From contig OZ244119.1 of the NCBI GenBank assembly GCA_965215755.1, positions 2,356,001 through 2,420,000 on the forward strand: a stretch of DNA of 64,000 nucleotides, read 5' to 3'. Below, piece by piece: positions 1 to 7,687 of this stretch. Both the position numbers and the translations under genes were made by a program. The stretch's first letter is position 1; each line of letters opens with the position of its first letter. Below the pieces are notes generated by a model, which worked only from the letters and a program-made list of their open reading frames with translations, was not told where the DNA came from and made no database searches. The stretch is from Tectiglobus sp965215755. Lineage in GTDB: Bacteria; Pseudomonadota; Alphaproteobacteria; Rhizobiales; Hyphomicrobiaceae.

Positions 1-1008
1 CGGCGCCGAATTGCTTGGCCGCGTGATGTTTATGGCGCGCTCGACTTAAGCGACAGCACGTTCAAAGACATGACGCGTTCACACTCAGAGCTGTTGCCGC
101 TGAAGGAGCTTCGCGCAACGCTGAGCAGCTTCCAGCCGGCGGCACTAGCTGTTGGCAAGGATCGACGGAACAGGACGTCCCTGCGTCCGTTCGCGTCGCG
201 CACAGGACGCAACCAGCCCAGCACCAAAGCTTCCATATTCGGAGGTCCGGCCTGGGTTCGATTTCTTGTACGGCCTGAATCAGCTACGGGCATCGCACTT
301 GTCGACTGGAGCCAGCAAGAGTTTGGCATTGCTGCTGCGTTGTCCGGCGATGAGGTCATGAAGTCCGCCTATCATGCGGGCGATCCGTATATTGCGCTTG
401 CGACTATGGCCGGGGAAGCTCCTGAAGGTGCCACAGCGAAGACGCATCCCGAAGTGCGAGAGCGGTTCAAAACCTGTGCACTGGGCGTTCAGTATGGCAT
501 GGGAGCCCGCACCCTGGCCCGTATGGTCAACACGTCAATTGCTGGCGCTTCTAGCCTGCTGGAGCGGCATAAGCGGGTCTTCCCGAGGTTCTGGCAGTGG
601 TCTGATGCGATCGAGGCAGAAGGACTCCTGCGTGGGCGCCTGCAATCGGTATTCGGCTGGCAGGTCGCCGTTGGCGCCGACGTTAATCCACGCTTCCTCA
701 GAAACTTCCCCATGCAGGCAAATGGCGCCGAAATGCTGCGCTTGGCCTGCTGCCTCGTCACGGAGGCAGGCATCAAGATATGCGCACCCTTGCATGATGC
801 TCTGCTGATCGAAGCGCCATTGTCAGAGCTGGATGCGGCGGTTGCCGAAACCCAGCGCCTGATGGCTGAAGCGAGTTCTGTTGTTCTTGACGGATTTGAG
901 CTGCGCTCCGAGGCGCGTGACGTGCGCCATCCTGATCGCTTGGGGGATGACCGTGGCAGAGCGATTTGGTCCATCGTCGCGCGACTGATCGAGGAGGACC
1001 GAGCATGA
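1..1008 (+). CDS. DNA polymerase family A, C-terminal palm and fingers (5' truncated by window)
   Basis: The frame is open from base 1, so the gene begins outside the window; the ATG at 70 is internal. The visible 335 residues hold the polymerase core of Pol I-type enzymes: motif A (VDWSQQEF, metal-binding Asp near base 304), motif B with the Arg-x3-Lys-x7-Tyr-Gly pattern (about bases 457-501), and motif C (LHDALLIEAP, about 790-820). The residue matching E. coli Phe762 is Leu, and the usual motif C His-Asp-Glu is His-Asp-Ala. Any 3'-5' exonuclease domain would lie upstream. It should replicate the element's DNA; its position beside an integrase indicates a phage or mobile-element polymerase rather than the host polA. 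Confidence 0.85.
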   Translation, partial: RRRIAWPRDVYGALDLSDSTFKDMTRSHSELLPLKELRATLSSFQPAALAVGKDRRNRTSLRPFASRTGRNQPSTKASIFGGPAWVRFLVRPESATGIALVDWSQQEFGIAAALSGDEVMKSAYHAGDPYIALATMAGEAPEGATAKTHPEVRERFKTCALGVQYGMGARTLARMVNTSIAGASSLLERHKRVFPRFWQWSDAIEAEGLLRGRLQSVFGWQVAVGADVNPRFLRNFPMQANGAEMLRLACCLVTEAGIKICAPLHDALLIEAPLSELDAAVAETQRLMAEASSVVLDGFELRSEARDVRHPDRLGDDRGRAIWSIVARLIEEDRA

Positions 1009-1080
1009 CGCAAAGTGCTTCGCAATCCGACAAAGCACCTGTGCACCAGCGCGACGCAACCTGCTTACCGGCGAACGCCC

Positions 1081-1101
1081 GTACAGTATTATTATATGTA
1101 C
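1081..1101 (+). promoter_or_regulatory. AT-rich inverted repeat ahead of winged-helix gene (candidate operator/promoter)
   Basis: GTACA and TGTAC arms flank an 11-base AT-only-but-one centre containing TATTAT. It sits 22 bases upstream of the ATG at 1123, where a promoter -10 element and repressor operator would be expected. No clear -35 hexamer is seen. Function is inferred from position and symmetry. Confidence 0.35.
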
Positions 1102-1122
1102 TTAGTAAGGAGGGTCGTGGTC

Positions 1123-1497
1123 ATGGCCATTAATCCCTCTCGTCTCAGACTGCCTGTGACGCGCAAGCCGGGAACGCCACAGCGTCTCCCGCGACCAAAA
1201 ACAGGCGAGAAGTTCCTGAGGGGACCGATTCCTCTGAGTTGGCTATCCGTAGCAGCCCAACTGCCAGGCAAGAGCCTGCATGTCGCCATTGCTATCTGGC
1301 TCACGGCCAGCCTCGCAAAGTCGGCCATAGTGCCATTGAGCAATGCAGCGGCATTGCCCTTCGGTCTTGATCGGAACGCTAAATACCGCGCTCTAGAGTG
1401 GCTGGAGGAAGCCGGTCTGATTTCCGTCGAGCGCAAGGCTGGTCGATCACCTGTCGTGACGGTGCTAGAGGTCGAGGCTCCCGACGATGACAACTAG
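1123..1497 (+). CDS. Small winged-helix-type protein of mobile element
   Basis: A 124-residue protein. The start at 1123 is chosen because a strong ribosome site (AAGGAGG, 1107-1113) lies nine bases upstream; an in-frame start at 1015 would have no such site. The middle and C-terminal part looks like a winged helix: a helix-rich stretch, then a recognition-like segment (RNAKYRALEWLEEAGLI) followed by a basic beta wing (SVERKAGRSP). Such proteins in alphaproteobacterial elements are usually annotated as hypothetical or as replication or transcription regulators. It overlaps the next gene by 11 bases, so the two are probably co-translated. The exact role is unknown. Confidence 0.65.
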   Translation: MAINPSRLRLPVTRKPGTPQRLPRPKTGEKFLRGPIPLSWLSVAAQLPGKSLHVAIAIWLTASLAKSAIVPLSNAAALPFGLDRNAKYRALEWLEEAGLISVERKAGRSPVVTVLEVEAPDDDN

Positions 1498-1846
1498 GCC
1501 GACGGTGCTGCCGCGTATCATCCGACTGCGTGACGCTCCAGGATACATCGGCATGGATCGCAATCGGTTCAACTCGGAGGTCCGTCCACACCTCACCGAG
1601 GTGCCCATCGGTGCACAGGGAATTGGCTTCGATCGCCTTGAACTCGACCAATGGGTAGACGATTATATCGCCCGCAACGGGCGTCCCGCACGCAAAGGAG
1701 TGAAACTATGGGACGCAAACACATACCCGGCCTCATCATGCGGGCCGGCATCTGGCATGTCGACAAACGCATCTGCGGGCGGAGAGTTTGCCAGAGCACT
1801 GGAACAAGTGAGATCCAAGAAGCAGAGAGATTCCTCGCAAGGCTAA
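1487..1846 (+). CDS. AlpA/excisionase-like DNA-binding protein
   Basis: 119 residues. The first 60 (LRDAPGYIGMDRNRFNSEV, then IGFDRLELDQWVDDYI) match the MerR-like helix-turn-helix layout of AlpA and excisionase proteins: a 'rlrdap.ylg' first helix, a recognition helix and a short wing ending in a helix with LDQWVDD. It starts inside the preceding gene and its C-terminal 46 codons overlap the integrase start in another frame. This tight excisionase-integrase overlap is common in alphaproteobacterial elements. Expected role: directing excision versus integration, or activating element genes. Confidence 0.65.
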   Translation: MTTRPTVLPRIIRLRDAPGYIGMDRNRFNSEVRPHLTEVPIGAQGIGFDRLELDQWVDDYIARNGRPARKGVKLWDANTYPASSCGPASGMSTNASAGGEFARALEQVRSKKQRDSSQG

Positions 1847-2841
1847 TGGAGCAAACACGACAAGCCCAAGTTTATGGTGTCAGGCCTGCCCGAACCTTCG
1901 AGCAGGCTGCGGCTAGATTTGTGCTCGAAAATCAGCACAAGCGGAGCCTCACGACAGATCTGGTAAACTTGAAACATGTGATGCCATGGATAGGTCATCT
2001 AACGCTTGATCGCATACATATTGGAACGCTGCAGCCGTGGGTGGAGGAGCGGCGCAAGCAGGGAATGCGGCCAGGGACAATCAATCATGGCTTGAAAATC
2101 GTACGTCGCGTACTCAACCTTGCTGCTACTGAGTGGTTAGACGAGCACGGCCTGACGTGGTTGTTGACGCCGCCTAAGATTAAACTGCTTCGGGACAACG
2201 ACAAGCGACAACCCTATCCGCTGAGTTGGTCGGAGCAGCAAAGATTGTTCGGGGAATTGCCAGATTATCTGCGGCAGATGGCACTCTTCAAGGTCAACAC
2301 AGGGTGCCGGGATGGTGAGGTTTGCCATCTGCTTTGGGATTGGGAAGTAGAGGTCCCTGAGTTGGGGACTTCAGTCTTTATAATCCCGCGCAGCCATGTG
2401 AAAAATGATGAAGAGCGTCTGATTGTATTGAACCGCGTCGCACGCAAAGTGGTGGATGCGCAGCGAGGTATCCATCCGAGCTGCGTATTCACGTACAACG
2501 GACGCCCCATCACACGAATGCTAACTTCAGGTTGGTTGCGTGCTCGGGAACGCGCTGGCTTACCGCAAGTCCGCGTCCATGACCTGAAACACACTTTTGG
2601 TCGGCGCTTGAGGGCGGCCGGCGTTAGCTTCGAGGACCGGCAGGACCTGCTCGGGCACCGATCTGACCGGGTCACAACCCACTATTCGGCAGTGGAGTTG
2701 TCGCGATTGTTGGAAGCAGCCAATCGCATATGCAATTCCGACCAAGGCAAACCTGGACTAGTGGTGCTGCGTGGGCTGGTCCAAGGAAGCTCCCGCAAAA
2801 CTCACGCAAAGGACGTGAAGTTCTTGCGTGCTATTGGGTAA
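1708..2841 (+). CDS. Tyrosine recombinase (phage-type integrase)
   Basis: 377 residues from the ATG at 1708, which has AAAGGAG seven bases upstream; the longer frame from 1651 lacks a ribosome site. It has an N-terminal arm/SAM-like core-binding half and a C-terminal catalytic half with Arg (NTGCRDGEV), the His-x-x-Arg box as HDLKHTFG, the second His box (LLGHRS) and the nucleophile Tyr (TTHYS). The box-II Arg is Lys here, a conservative swap seen in some proteobacterial integrases. It ends 15 bases from the tRNA-Phe 3' end, its likely attachment site. Expected to integrate and excise the element extending to the left. Confidence 0.92.
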   Translation: MGRKHIPGLIMRAGIWHVDKRICGRRVCQSTGTSEIQEAERFLARLMEQTRQAQVYGVRPARTFEQAAARFVLENQHKRSLTTDLVNLKHVMPWIGHLTLDRIHIGTLQPWVEERRKQGMRPGTINHGLKIVRRVLNLAATEWLDEHGLTWLLTPPKIKLLRDNDKRQPYPLSWSEQQRLFGELPDYLRQMALFKVNTGCRDGEVCHLLWDWEVEVPELGTSVFIIPRSHVKNDEERLIVLNRVARKVVDAQRGIHPSCVFTYNGRPITRMLTSGWLRARERAGLPQVRVHDLKHTFGRRLRAAGVSFEDRQDLLGHRSDRVTTHYSAVELSRLLEAANRICNSDQGKPGLVVLRGLVQGSSRKTHAKDVKFLRAIG

Positions 2842-2855
2842 GCCCCTGAAAGAAC

Positions 2856-2931
2856 TGGTGCCCAGGGGCGGAATCGAACCACCGACACTGCGATTTTCAG
2901 TCGCATGCTCTACCAACTGAGCTACCTGGGC
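2856..2931 (-). tRNA. tRNA-Phe (GAA)
   Basis: Read on the minus strand this is a complete 76-base cloverleaf: acceptor stem GCCCAGG pairing with CCTGGGC, discriminator A, and encoded CCA. The anticodon loop CTGAAAA gives GAA (Phe). T-loop TTCGATT is present. It closes the conserved infA-maf-yacG block in rhizobial genomes, and its 3' end faces the integrase to the left, marking it as the insertion target. Confidence 0.97.
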
Positions 2932-3152
2932 ATTTGCCGGACAATGGAACTTGCGTTTCCAGTGGCAAGGGCACTGTGTATAGAACCCCAGATCAGCGGT
3001 GGCAAGTCGGGAATTGCGTCATGGTTGCGCGTCCTGTCGCAGCATCACCGAGGCCGCCGCCAGGCTTGATCAGGCTTAGCTGGTTTCGCCTGCTGATACG
3101 GGATCGGGCCAGGGTCATTGTCGCCAATCCTCAGAGGTCTCATCTCTGAAAC

Positions 3153-3497
3153 CTAATCGCCAGAGGCCGGTTGTTGCGGAATTTGGTCGCCGTCCTCATC
3201 CTCATCGACGTTACCGCCAGGAATGGCATAATTGCCATGGAGCCAGCGAGAGAGATCGAGATCCTTGCAGCGCGCCGAACAGAACGGACGAAACTGCTGG
3301 ACGACCGGCTTTTTGCAATTGGCACAACGTGGCAGCCGCTTTTCAGGCGTATGATCATTGTCGTTACCGGCTGACAAGTTGCCGGGATCTGACTTCCGGT
3401 GCTGCATTTCCCGCGTCTCCGCTGGATTGTTCGGGTCTACCGCTTTACTGAAGATCATCATTGCACGATGAGTTGGCCCCGCCATGAGCGCGTCCAA
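3153..3497 (-). CDS. yacG: DNA gyrase inhibitor YacG (zinc-binding)
   Basis: Zinc-finger protein of the YacG family, which binds GyrB and inhibits gyrase. The diagnostic core is present: CANC, then FCSARCKDLDLSRWLHGNY and an acidic tail. The core is about 60 residues, while this frame is 114; the extra N-terminus is low complexity and may partly be untranslated. TTG at 3497, ATG at 3485 and a downstream Met (residue 31) are possible starts. It lies 21 bases after maf, in the usual rhizobial order infA-maf-yacG, and is the last gene before tRNA-Phe. Confidence 0.88.
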   Translation of the reverse strand: MDALMAGPTHRAMMIFSKAVDPNNPAETREMQHRKSDPGNLSAGNDNDHTPEKRLPRCANCKKPVVQQFRPFCSARCKDLDLSRWLHGNYAIPGGNVDEDEDGDQIPQQPASGD

Positions 3498-3518
3498 CTT
3501 CTTGCAGGATGATCGAGC

Positions 3519-4265
3519 TTATTCCGGGTCGATATCAGCAGCGTTGACCCAGCCGTAGTGGATTGGAATACCTTCTGCGACCAGGAGTTGCGCAACTTCG
3601 GTCAGGGGCAGGCCAACGACATTGGTGTACGAACCGATGAGCTTCTGGACGAAGCAACCGGCAAGCCCCTGAATAGCATAGCCGCCAGCCTTGCCTCGCC
3701 ATTCCCGCGAAGCGATGTAAGCCTCGATTTCCTCGCGGGAAAGGCGCTTGAAGCGCACACGGGTTTCGATCATGCGCGTTCGGATGCGATCTTCCGGAGT
3801 AATCAGACAGACGCCCGTCAAAACACGATGAGCACGGCCCGACAGTAGCTCCAGCGACGCAACCGCCTCTTCCAGGAACGCTGGTTGACCGAGGATGCGC
3901 CGTCCGACAGCAACCACGGTATCAGCTGCCAAGACATAGGCATCAGCGTATTCCATGTCGTCAGCGATCTGGTCGCGCGCAGCCTCTGCCTTGCCGCGTG
4001 CCAGGCGGTTGGCCAATGTCCTCGGCATCTCGCCCCGCTTCGGCGTTTCATCGATGGATGCCGGACGAAGCGCGTCAGGTTTGATGCCGATCTGACTTAG
4101 GAGCATCAGCCTGCGCGGCGAACCGCTTGCAAGCACGAGCGGTGGCCTCGAGTCCGAGCGTGAGCGCTGACCAAAGCCGCGCGCGCGCTGACGCCGCAAT
4201 GTCTCGCGGCGTGGTGCCTCGGTGTTATTTGAATCGGTAAGTAATGCGGCCTTTGGTGAGGTCAT
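3519..4265 (-). CDS. Maf-like nucleotide pyrophosphatase
   Basis: Maf/Ham1-type NTP pyrophosphatase that hydrolyses non-canonical or excess nucleotides to monophosphates. Motifs: LASGSPRR (phosphate-binding start of the fold), the DETPKRGE loop, AADTVVAV with the catalytic Asp region, and GKAGGYAIQG near the C-terminus. The fold begins near residue 42, so the first 40 residues (basic, Arg-rich) are an extension; the ATG at 4265 lies 41 bases inside infA. No better downstream ATG exists before the domain, so a non-ATG start nearer the domain is possible. Confidence 0.9.
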   Translation of the reverse strand: MTSPKAALLTDSNNTEAPRRETLRRQRARGFGQRSRSDSRPPLVLASGSPRRLMLLSQIGIKPDALRPASIDETPKRGEMPRTLANRLARGKAEAARDQIADDMEYADAYVLAADTVVAVGRRILGQPAFLEEAVASLELLSGRAHRVLTGVCLITPEDRIRTRMIETRVRFKRLSREEIEAYIASREWRGKAGGYAIQGLAGCFVQKLIGSYTNVVGLPLTEVAQLLVAEGIPIHYGWVNAADIDPE

Positions 4266-4443
4266 ATGGCGTCATCTCGACTTGAACTTTGTCTCCTGCT
4301 AGGACGCGAATTCGGTTCTTGCGCATGCGCCCCGCAGTATGTGCTATGATCTCGTGGCCATTTTCGAGTTTTACGCGGAATGTCGCGTTGGGCAGGAGTT
4401 CTGTCACTACACCAGGGAACTCAAGTAGTTCCTCTTTTGCCAT
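4225..4443 (-). CDS. infA: Translation initiation factor IF-1
   Basis: 72 residues, exactly the usual IF-1 length, starting MAKEELLEFPG and ending in a typical GRITYRFK. It is a single OB-fold protein that binds the 30S A site with IF-2 and IF-3. The ATG at 4443 is preceded by AGAGAGGA at good spacing; a start 10 codons upstream is less likely. First gene of the leftward infA-maf-yacG unit, divergent from the CRP-like regulator to the right. Confidence 0.97.
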   Translation of the reverse strand: MAKEELLEFPGVVTELLPNATFRVKLENGHEIIAHTAGRMRKNRIRVLAGDKVQVEMTPYDLTKGRITYRFK

Positions 4444-4593
4444 GTGTCCTCTCTGGGTTTTCGGCTTCAGCACGTGTTGCTCGGATCGCCGACGCTCCGC
4501 CGGAAATCTCTATTTGGCGCGGAGAATGCTCCGGGAAGGCGGCGAAAGCAAGCTTTTGATCAGATCCGCCAACATATGTATGCCATTCCACTT

Positions 4594-4609
4594 GCAGACT
4601 ATCGTCTGC
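4594..4609. promoter_or_regulatory. Inverted repeat in infA / CRP-like divergent region
   Basis: GCAGAC and GTCTGC arms around TATC form a perfect 16-base dyad, about 80 bases upstream of the CRP-like gene and 150 upstream of infA. It resembles an operator for a dimeric regulator but does not match the TGTGA-N6-TCACA CRP consensus. Role inferred from position only. An ACATATGT palindrome lies just upstream. Confidence 0.3.
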
Positions 4610-4689
4610 CGTTGTGTTTTGAATTATCCTGTTTAACCGAGCAAAAAGCCTTATGAGCCCGGCGAAATCATGGTTTGAGGAGCGTTTTC

Positions 4690-5391
4690 ATGTCGGAAAC
4701 CGAGAAACTTGCCGCAGGTATGGCCGCGACAGAGTTGTTTGGCGATCTCGACGACGCGACGCGCCTGTTGATTGCACAGGAAATGCGGCCGGTGACTTTT
4801 AACAGCGGACAGTCGATTTTCTCGCGCGGTGATCCGGGGCGGGAGCTCTATTACATTGTCGAAGGGCGTGTTCGGCTCTCGATTTTATCCGTTGAAGGCC
4901 GGGAATTGGCGTTTGCGCATGCCAGTTCCGGGACGGTTTTTGGCGAAATTGCAATGCTGGATGGCAAGGCGCGGACGGCAGATGCCACGGCTGTGAGCAA
5001 GACCAAAGCCATGTCACTTGGGCAGGCAGCGTTGGATCGCCTGCTCGAAAGCCATCCCCAGTTCGGGAAGTGCGTGCTTCAGTTTTTGTGCGCACGGCTG
5101 CGGGAGGCGGATCTGCAACTCGAGGGTGTTGCCCTGCACCGGATAGAAGTTCGTCTGGCGCGGTTTCTGTTAGGGCTTAGTCAGCAGGCGGCTGATGATG
5201 CTGATGCGGATGGACTAGTCAGTGTCAATCCAGGGATATCGCAAGGCGAGGTGGCTTTGTTGCTGGGGGCCAGCCGACCGAAGGTGAACGCTGCCCTGAC
5301 ACTGCTTGAAGAGCAGGGTGCGATCGTTCGCGATGGCAGCAAGATACGCTGCGATTGCGAAGAACTGCGGATGGTTGCGGAACTCGAGTGA
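4690..5391 (+). CDS. CRP/FNR-family transcriptional regulator
   Basis: 233 residues from the ATG at 4690, which follows TGAGGAGC; a TTG at 4675 is in frame but badly placed. N-terminal cyclic nucleotide-binding jelly roll (about residues 15-130) with a phosphate-binding cassette FGEIAMLDGKARTADA, whose Glu and Arg-Thr match cAMP-contacting positions of CRP. A long dimerisation helix follows, then a C-terminal helix-turn-helix (GISQGEVALLLGASRPKVNAALTLLEEQGAI). No N-terminal Cys cluster, so not an FNR oxygen sensor. The adenylate cyclase starts directly after its stop, suggesting that this protein reads the cAMP made by its neighbour. Confidence 0.9.
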   Translation: MSETEKLAAGMAATELFGDLDDATRLLIAQEMRPVTFNSGQSIFSRGDPGRELYYIVEGRVRLSILSVEGRELAFAHASSGTVFGEIAMLDGKARTADATAVSKTKAMSLGQAALDRLLESHPQFGKCVLQFLCARLREADLQLEGVALHRIEVRLARFLLGLSQQAADDADADGLVSVNPGISQGEVALLLGASRPKVNAALTLLEEQGAIVRDGSKIRCDCEELRMVAELE

Positions 5392-5392
5392 T

Positions 5393-6697
5393 ATGTCCGA
5401 TCACGGGCGCACAATCGTTCCTAGTTTTGTCGTTGCCTGGTTCGCTACCATTGCGCGGAGCTGGCCGGGGCGGAAACTGGCATCGACGATATCCTGGCTC
5501 CTGGAACTTGGGACACATGGTTATCCGGTCGATGTCCGTCGCCGACTGATGATCATGAATGCGATCGCCTATCTCATCGCGTTCACAACTGCCGGCTATG
5601 CCATTCAACACAGCAACATCGACTATGAGAAATTCAAACCGGTCATCTGGTTGAATGTCGTCTTGATTGGCGTTGCTGTGCTTGTGCCGCTGTCGCACCG
5701 GGTCAATGAAATCGCCGGTGGCGTCATTATCGTCGTCGTCGAATGGGTCGCGTTGCTGCTTTTCACGATGTACATGGGGCGGCCGTCAGGTGTCCATCTC
5801 CAGTATTTTGTCGGTGCCGCGGCGCCATTCGTCGTATTCGGTCTCAATCGCATTCGCCTGGTCCTGGCGACTGTCGCCAGTGGCATGGCGTTGCATCTCT
5901 ATGCCTGGTTCGCGTTTTCCCGACGCAACGCGATGATTGACGCGGGGCACGAGGTTTTGGACGGTCTTTATATCCAGGCGGCCATTTCAACGGCAGTTTT
6001 GATTGCGGCGACGGTTTGGTATGCGTTCAGTCTGGTCGAACGCGCCAAGGCCGAGACTGATGCCTTGCTGCGCAACATTCTGCCGGACAGCATCGCAGAA
6101 AGCCTCAAGGCTGAACCTGATCAACGTATCGCCGATGAGCATGCCGACGTGACGGTGATGTTTGCGGATATCTCGGGATTTGTTGCTCTGTCGCGGAAGC
6201 TTGGCCCACAGCGCGTTGTTGAGCTTCTCAATACGATTGTTCGCCGGTTTGACCGGCTTGCGATGAAGCACGGCGTTGAGAAGATCAAAACGATTGGTGA
6301 TGCGTACATGGCTGTGGCCGGGGTGCCGGAGGCGCGTGCGGATCATGCTGCTAGGGCGGTGGCCATGGCTCAGGACATGCTTAAGGTGATCGGGCAAGTG
6401 CGCCGCGAGCACGACATTGAACTGAACGTCCGCATTGGTCTCGCATCCGGCCCGGTTCTGGCTGGCATCATCGGCACCCAAAAATTCAGCTACGATGTCT
6501 GGGGCGACACGGTCAATCTGGCTTCACGGATGGAAGGTTCCGGTGTACTCGGGCGTATTCACGTCAGCCCTTCAACGCATGCTGCATTGATCGATGATTA
6601 TGAGTTTGAAGAACTTGATGCAATCGACATCAAAGGGATCGGTCCGCTCATCACATGGCTCGTGAAGGACAAGAAGCAAGCTGCCTCCGCGCTCTAG
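5393..6697 (+). CDS. Membrane adenylate cyclase, class III
   Basis: 434 residues; the ATG at 5393 lies one base after the stop of the CRP-like gene, so the pair is translationally coupled. Residues 50-215 hold about six membrane segments; a short linker leads to the class III cyclase domain (about 245-425). All six canonical catalytic positions are seen: metal Asp259 and Asp303, purine-selecting Lys299 and Asp368, Asn375 and Arg379. It should form a dimer and make cAMP at the inner membrane. The TAG stop shares the palindrome CTAG with the stop of the convergent GNAT gene. Confidence 0.92.
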   Translation: MSDHGRTIVPSFVVAWFATIARSWPGRKLASTISWLLELGTHGYPVDVRRRLMIMNAIAYLIAFTTAGYAIQHSNIDYEKFKPVIWLNVVLIGVAVLVPLSHRVNEIAGGVIIVVVEWVALLLFTMYMGRPSGVHLQYFVGAAAPFVVFGLNRIRLVLATVASGMALHLYAWFAFSRRNAMIDAGHEVLDGLYIQAAISTAVLIAATVWYAFSLVERAKAETDALLRNILPDSIAESLKAEPDQRIADEHADVTVMFADISGFVALSRKLGPQRVVELLNTIVRRFDRLAMKHGVEKIKTIGDAYMAVAGVPEARADHAARAVAMAQDMLKVIGQVRREHDIELNVRIGLASGPVLAGIIGTQKFSYDVWGDTVNLASRMEGSGVLGRIHVSPSTHAALIDDYEFEELDAIDIKGIGPLITWLVKDKKQAASAL

Positions 6698-7101
6698 ATC
6701 ATTCCTGGACAAGCCGGCAGGGGCCAGGTGACCAGTATGTTTGTTGATTTCCAGATGGGGCCCGGATCTGTGAATACGACTGTCTCCTGGCCGCCCATTG
6801 ATTTGTAGAATGCGCGGGCTGACGCGTTGTCTTCGACGACTGCTAATCCAATACCAGTATGGCCGGAGAGAGCAAGATCCTGGAAAGCCATCTGGACGAG
6901 ATGCCGACCAAGTCCGCGTCCCCGCCACATCCCGTTCAAATAGAGGTGTTTGATTTCGGCTCGGCCCTCTAACAGATCATTGTCCGATGACCCAAAACTT
7001 ACGAGACCGATGAGCCTGCCGTTTTCGCTTGCGACAGCCTTGCGAATTTCAACTCCGGCGATGGGGTTCTCTATCAACTGTGGGCCGTGACTACAGGACA
7101 T
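6694..7101 (-). CDS. GNAT family N-acetyltransferase (short)
   Basis: 135 residues from the ATG at 7101, which overlaps the MAPEG gene end by 11 bases. The acetyl-CoA pyrophosphate loop is clear (WRGRGLGRHLV), followed by VVEDNASARAFYKSMGG, the conserved Asn-alpha4 segment. The N-terminal beta1-alpha1-alpha2 part is much shorter than in a typical 150-170-residue GNAT, so it may be reduced or have an unrecognised start in the MAPEG frame. Substrate unknown. Its stop overlaps that of the cyclase. Confidence 0.8.
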   Translation of the reverse strand: MSCSHGPQLIENPIAGVEIRKAVASENGRLIGLVSFGSSDNDLLEGRAEIKHLYLNGMWRGRGLGRHLVQMAFQDLALSGHTGIGLAVVEDNASARAFYKSMGGQETVVFTDPGPIWKSTNILVTWPLPACPGMI

Positions 7102-7507
7102 TGAGCAGAAGATAGCCAGCAGTTGCAAAGCCCGTGAGTGCCGTCAGGCCGGCTCCGAGCATGCGCATCAGCACGAAAAAGAAATTGCCGTCCCCAAGAT
7201 GAGATCCAGCCAATGACGAGAAGCCAATGGCATGGAACAATCGTGCAGCGACGAACGTTGCACCCAGAATGAATACAACGGTGGTTGGCCCCACGCGGAG
7301 TTCAAGTAGTGCGAGCGTCACAACGAAAATGGCTGCATTCTCTGCCAGGTTGCCGTGGCGGCGGCCCAAGCGTTCCAGGTTTTGATCGTTGCCGTATCCG
7401 GTCCCCATTTTGACCTTTGTGCGATACATACCAACACTCAACATCAGCAACAGTTGCAGTATCAGCAGCGAGCCGGCCGTTGCGGCACTGATGGCTGGAT
7501 ATTCCAT
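7091..7507 (-). CDS. MAPEG family membrane protein
   Basis: 138 residues with four predicted membrane helices and the MAPEG signature: Asn-Leu-x-Glu-Arg-x-x-x-Asn-like stretch (NLERLGRRHGNLAENAAIF) and FHAIGF. Family members (microsomal glutathione S-transferases, YecN/Yhr-like proteins) are trimeric membrane enzymes that conjugate glutathione; the substrate here cannot be told. Starts ATG at 7507. Likely co-transcribed with the overlapping GNAT gene. Confidence 0.88.
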   Translation of the reverse strand: MEYPAISAATAGSLLILQLLLMLSVGMYRTKVKMGTGYGNDQNLERLGRRHGNLAENAAIFVVTLALLELRVGPTTVVFILGATFVAARLFHAIGFSSLAGSHLGDGNFFFVLMRMLGAGLTALTGFATAGYLLLNVL

Positions 7508-7687
7508 TGTTTGGTCCCCGTAGTCTAATGTCTCTCAAAGGTCTGATGGATATTCATCAGTCCTCGTTCTTTTGGGCATATCGGTTCAAGTGCGGTCATC
7601 ATACAATGCGGCACATTGCACTGCTTGAGAGATCAATGATGGGCAAAGTCGCGCCGGCATTGGCCGATGCGAGGATGAGATTGGGCG

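Larger units (their letters stand above)
1..2856. mobile_element. One end of an integrated phage or mobile element at tRNA-Phe
   Basis: The left edge carries a phage-type DNA polymerase, a winged-helix protein, an excisionase-like protein and a tyrosine integrase, all on the plus strand. The integrase stops 15 bases before the 3' end of a tRNA-Phe gene, the classic insertion geometry for such integrases. The far end lies outside the window, so the second attachment copy and the element's size cannot be seen. Whether it is a prophage, an integrative element or a remnant is inference; the polymerase favours a phage-like origin. Confidence 0.7.

Noticed and set aside
4225..4265. Frameshift or fusion between infA and maf
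   Set aside because: Both proteins have normal core sequences; the overlap only reflects an uncertain maf start.
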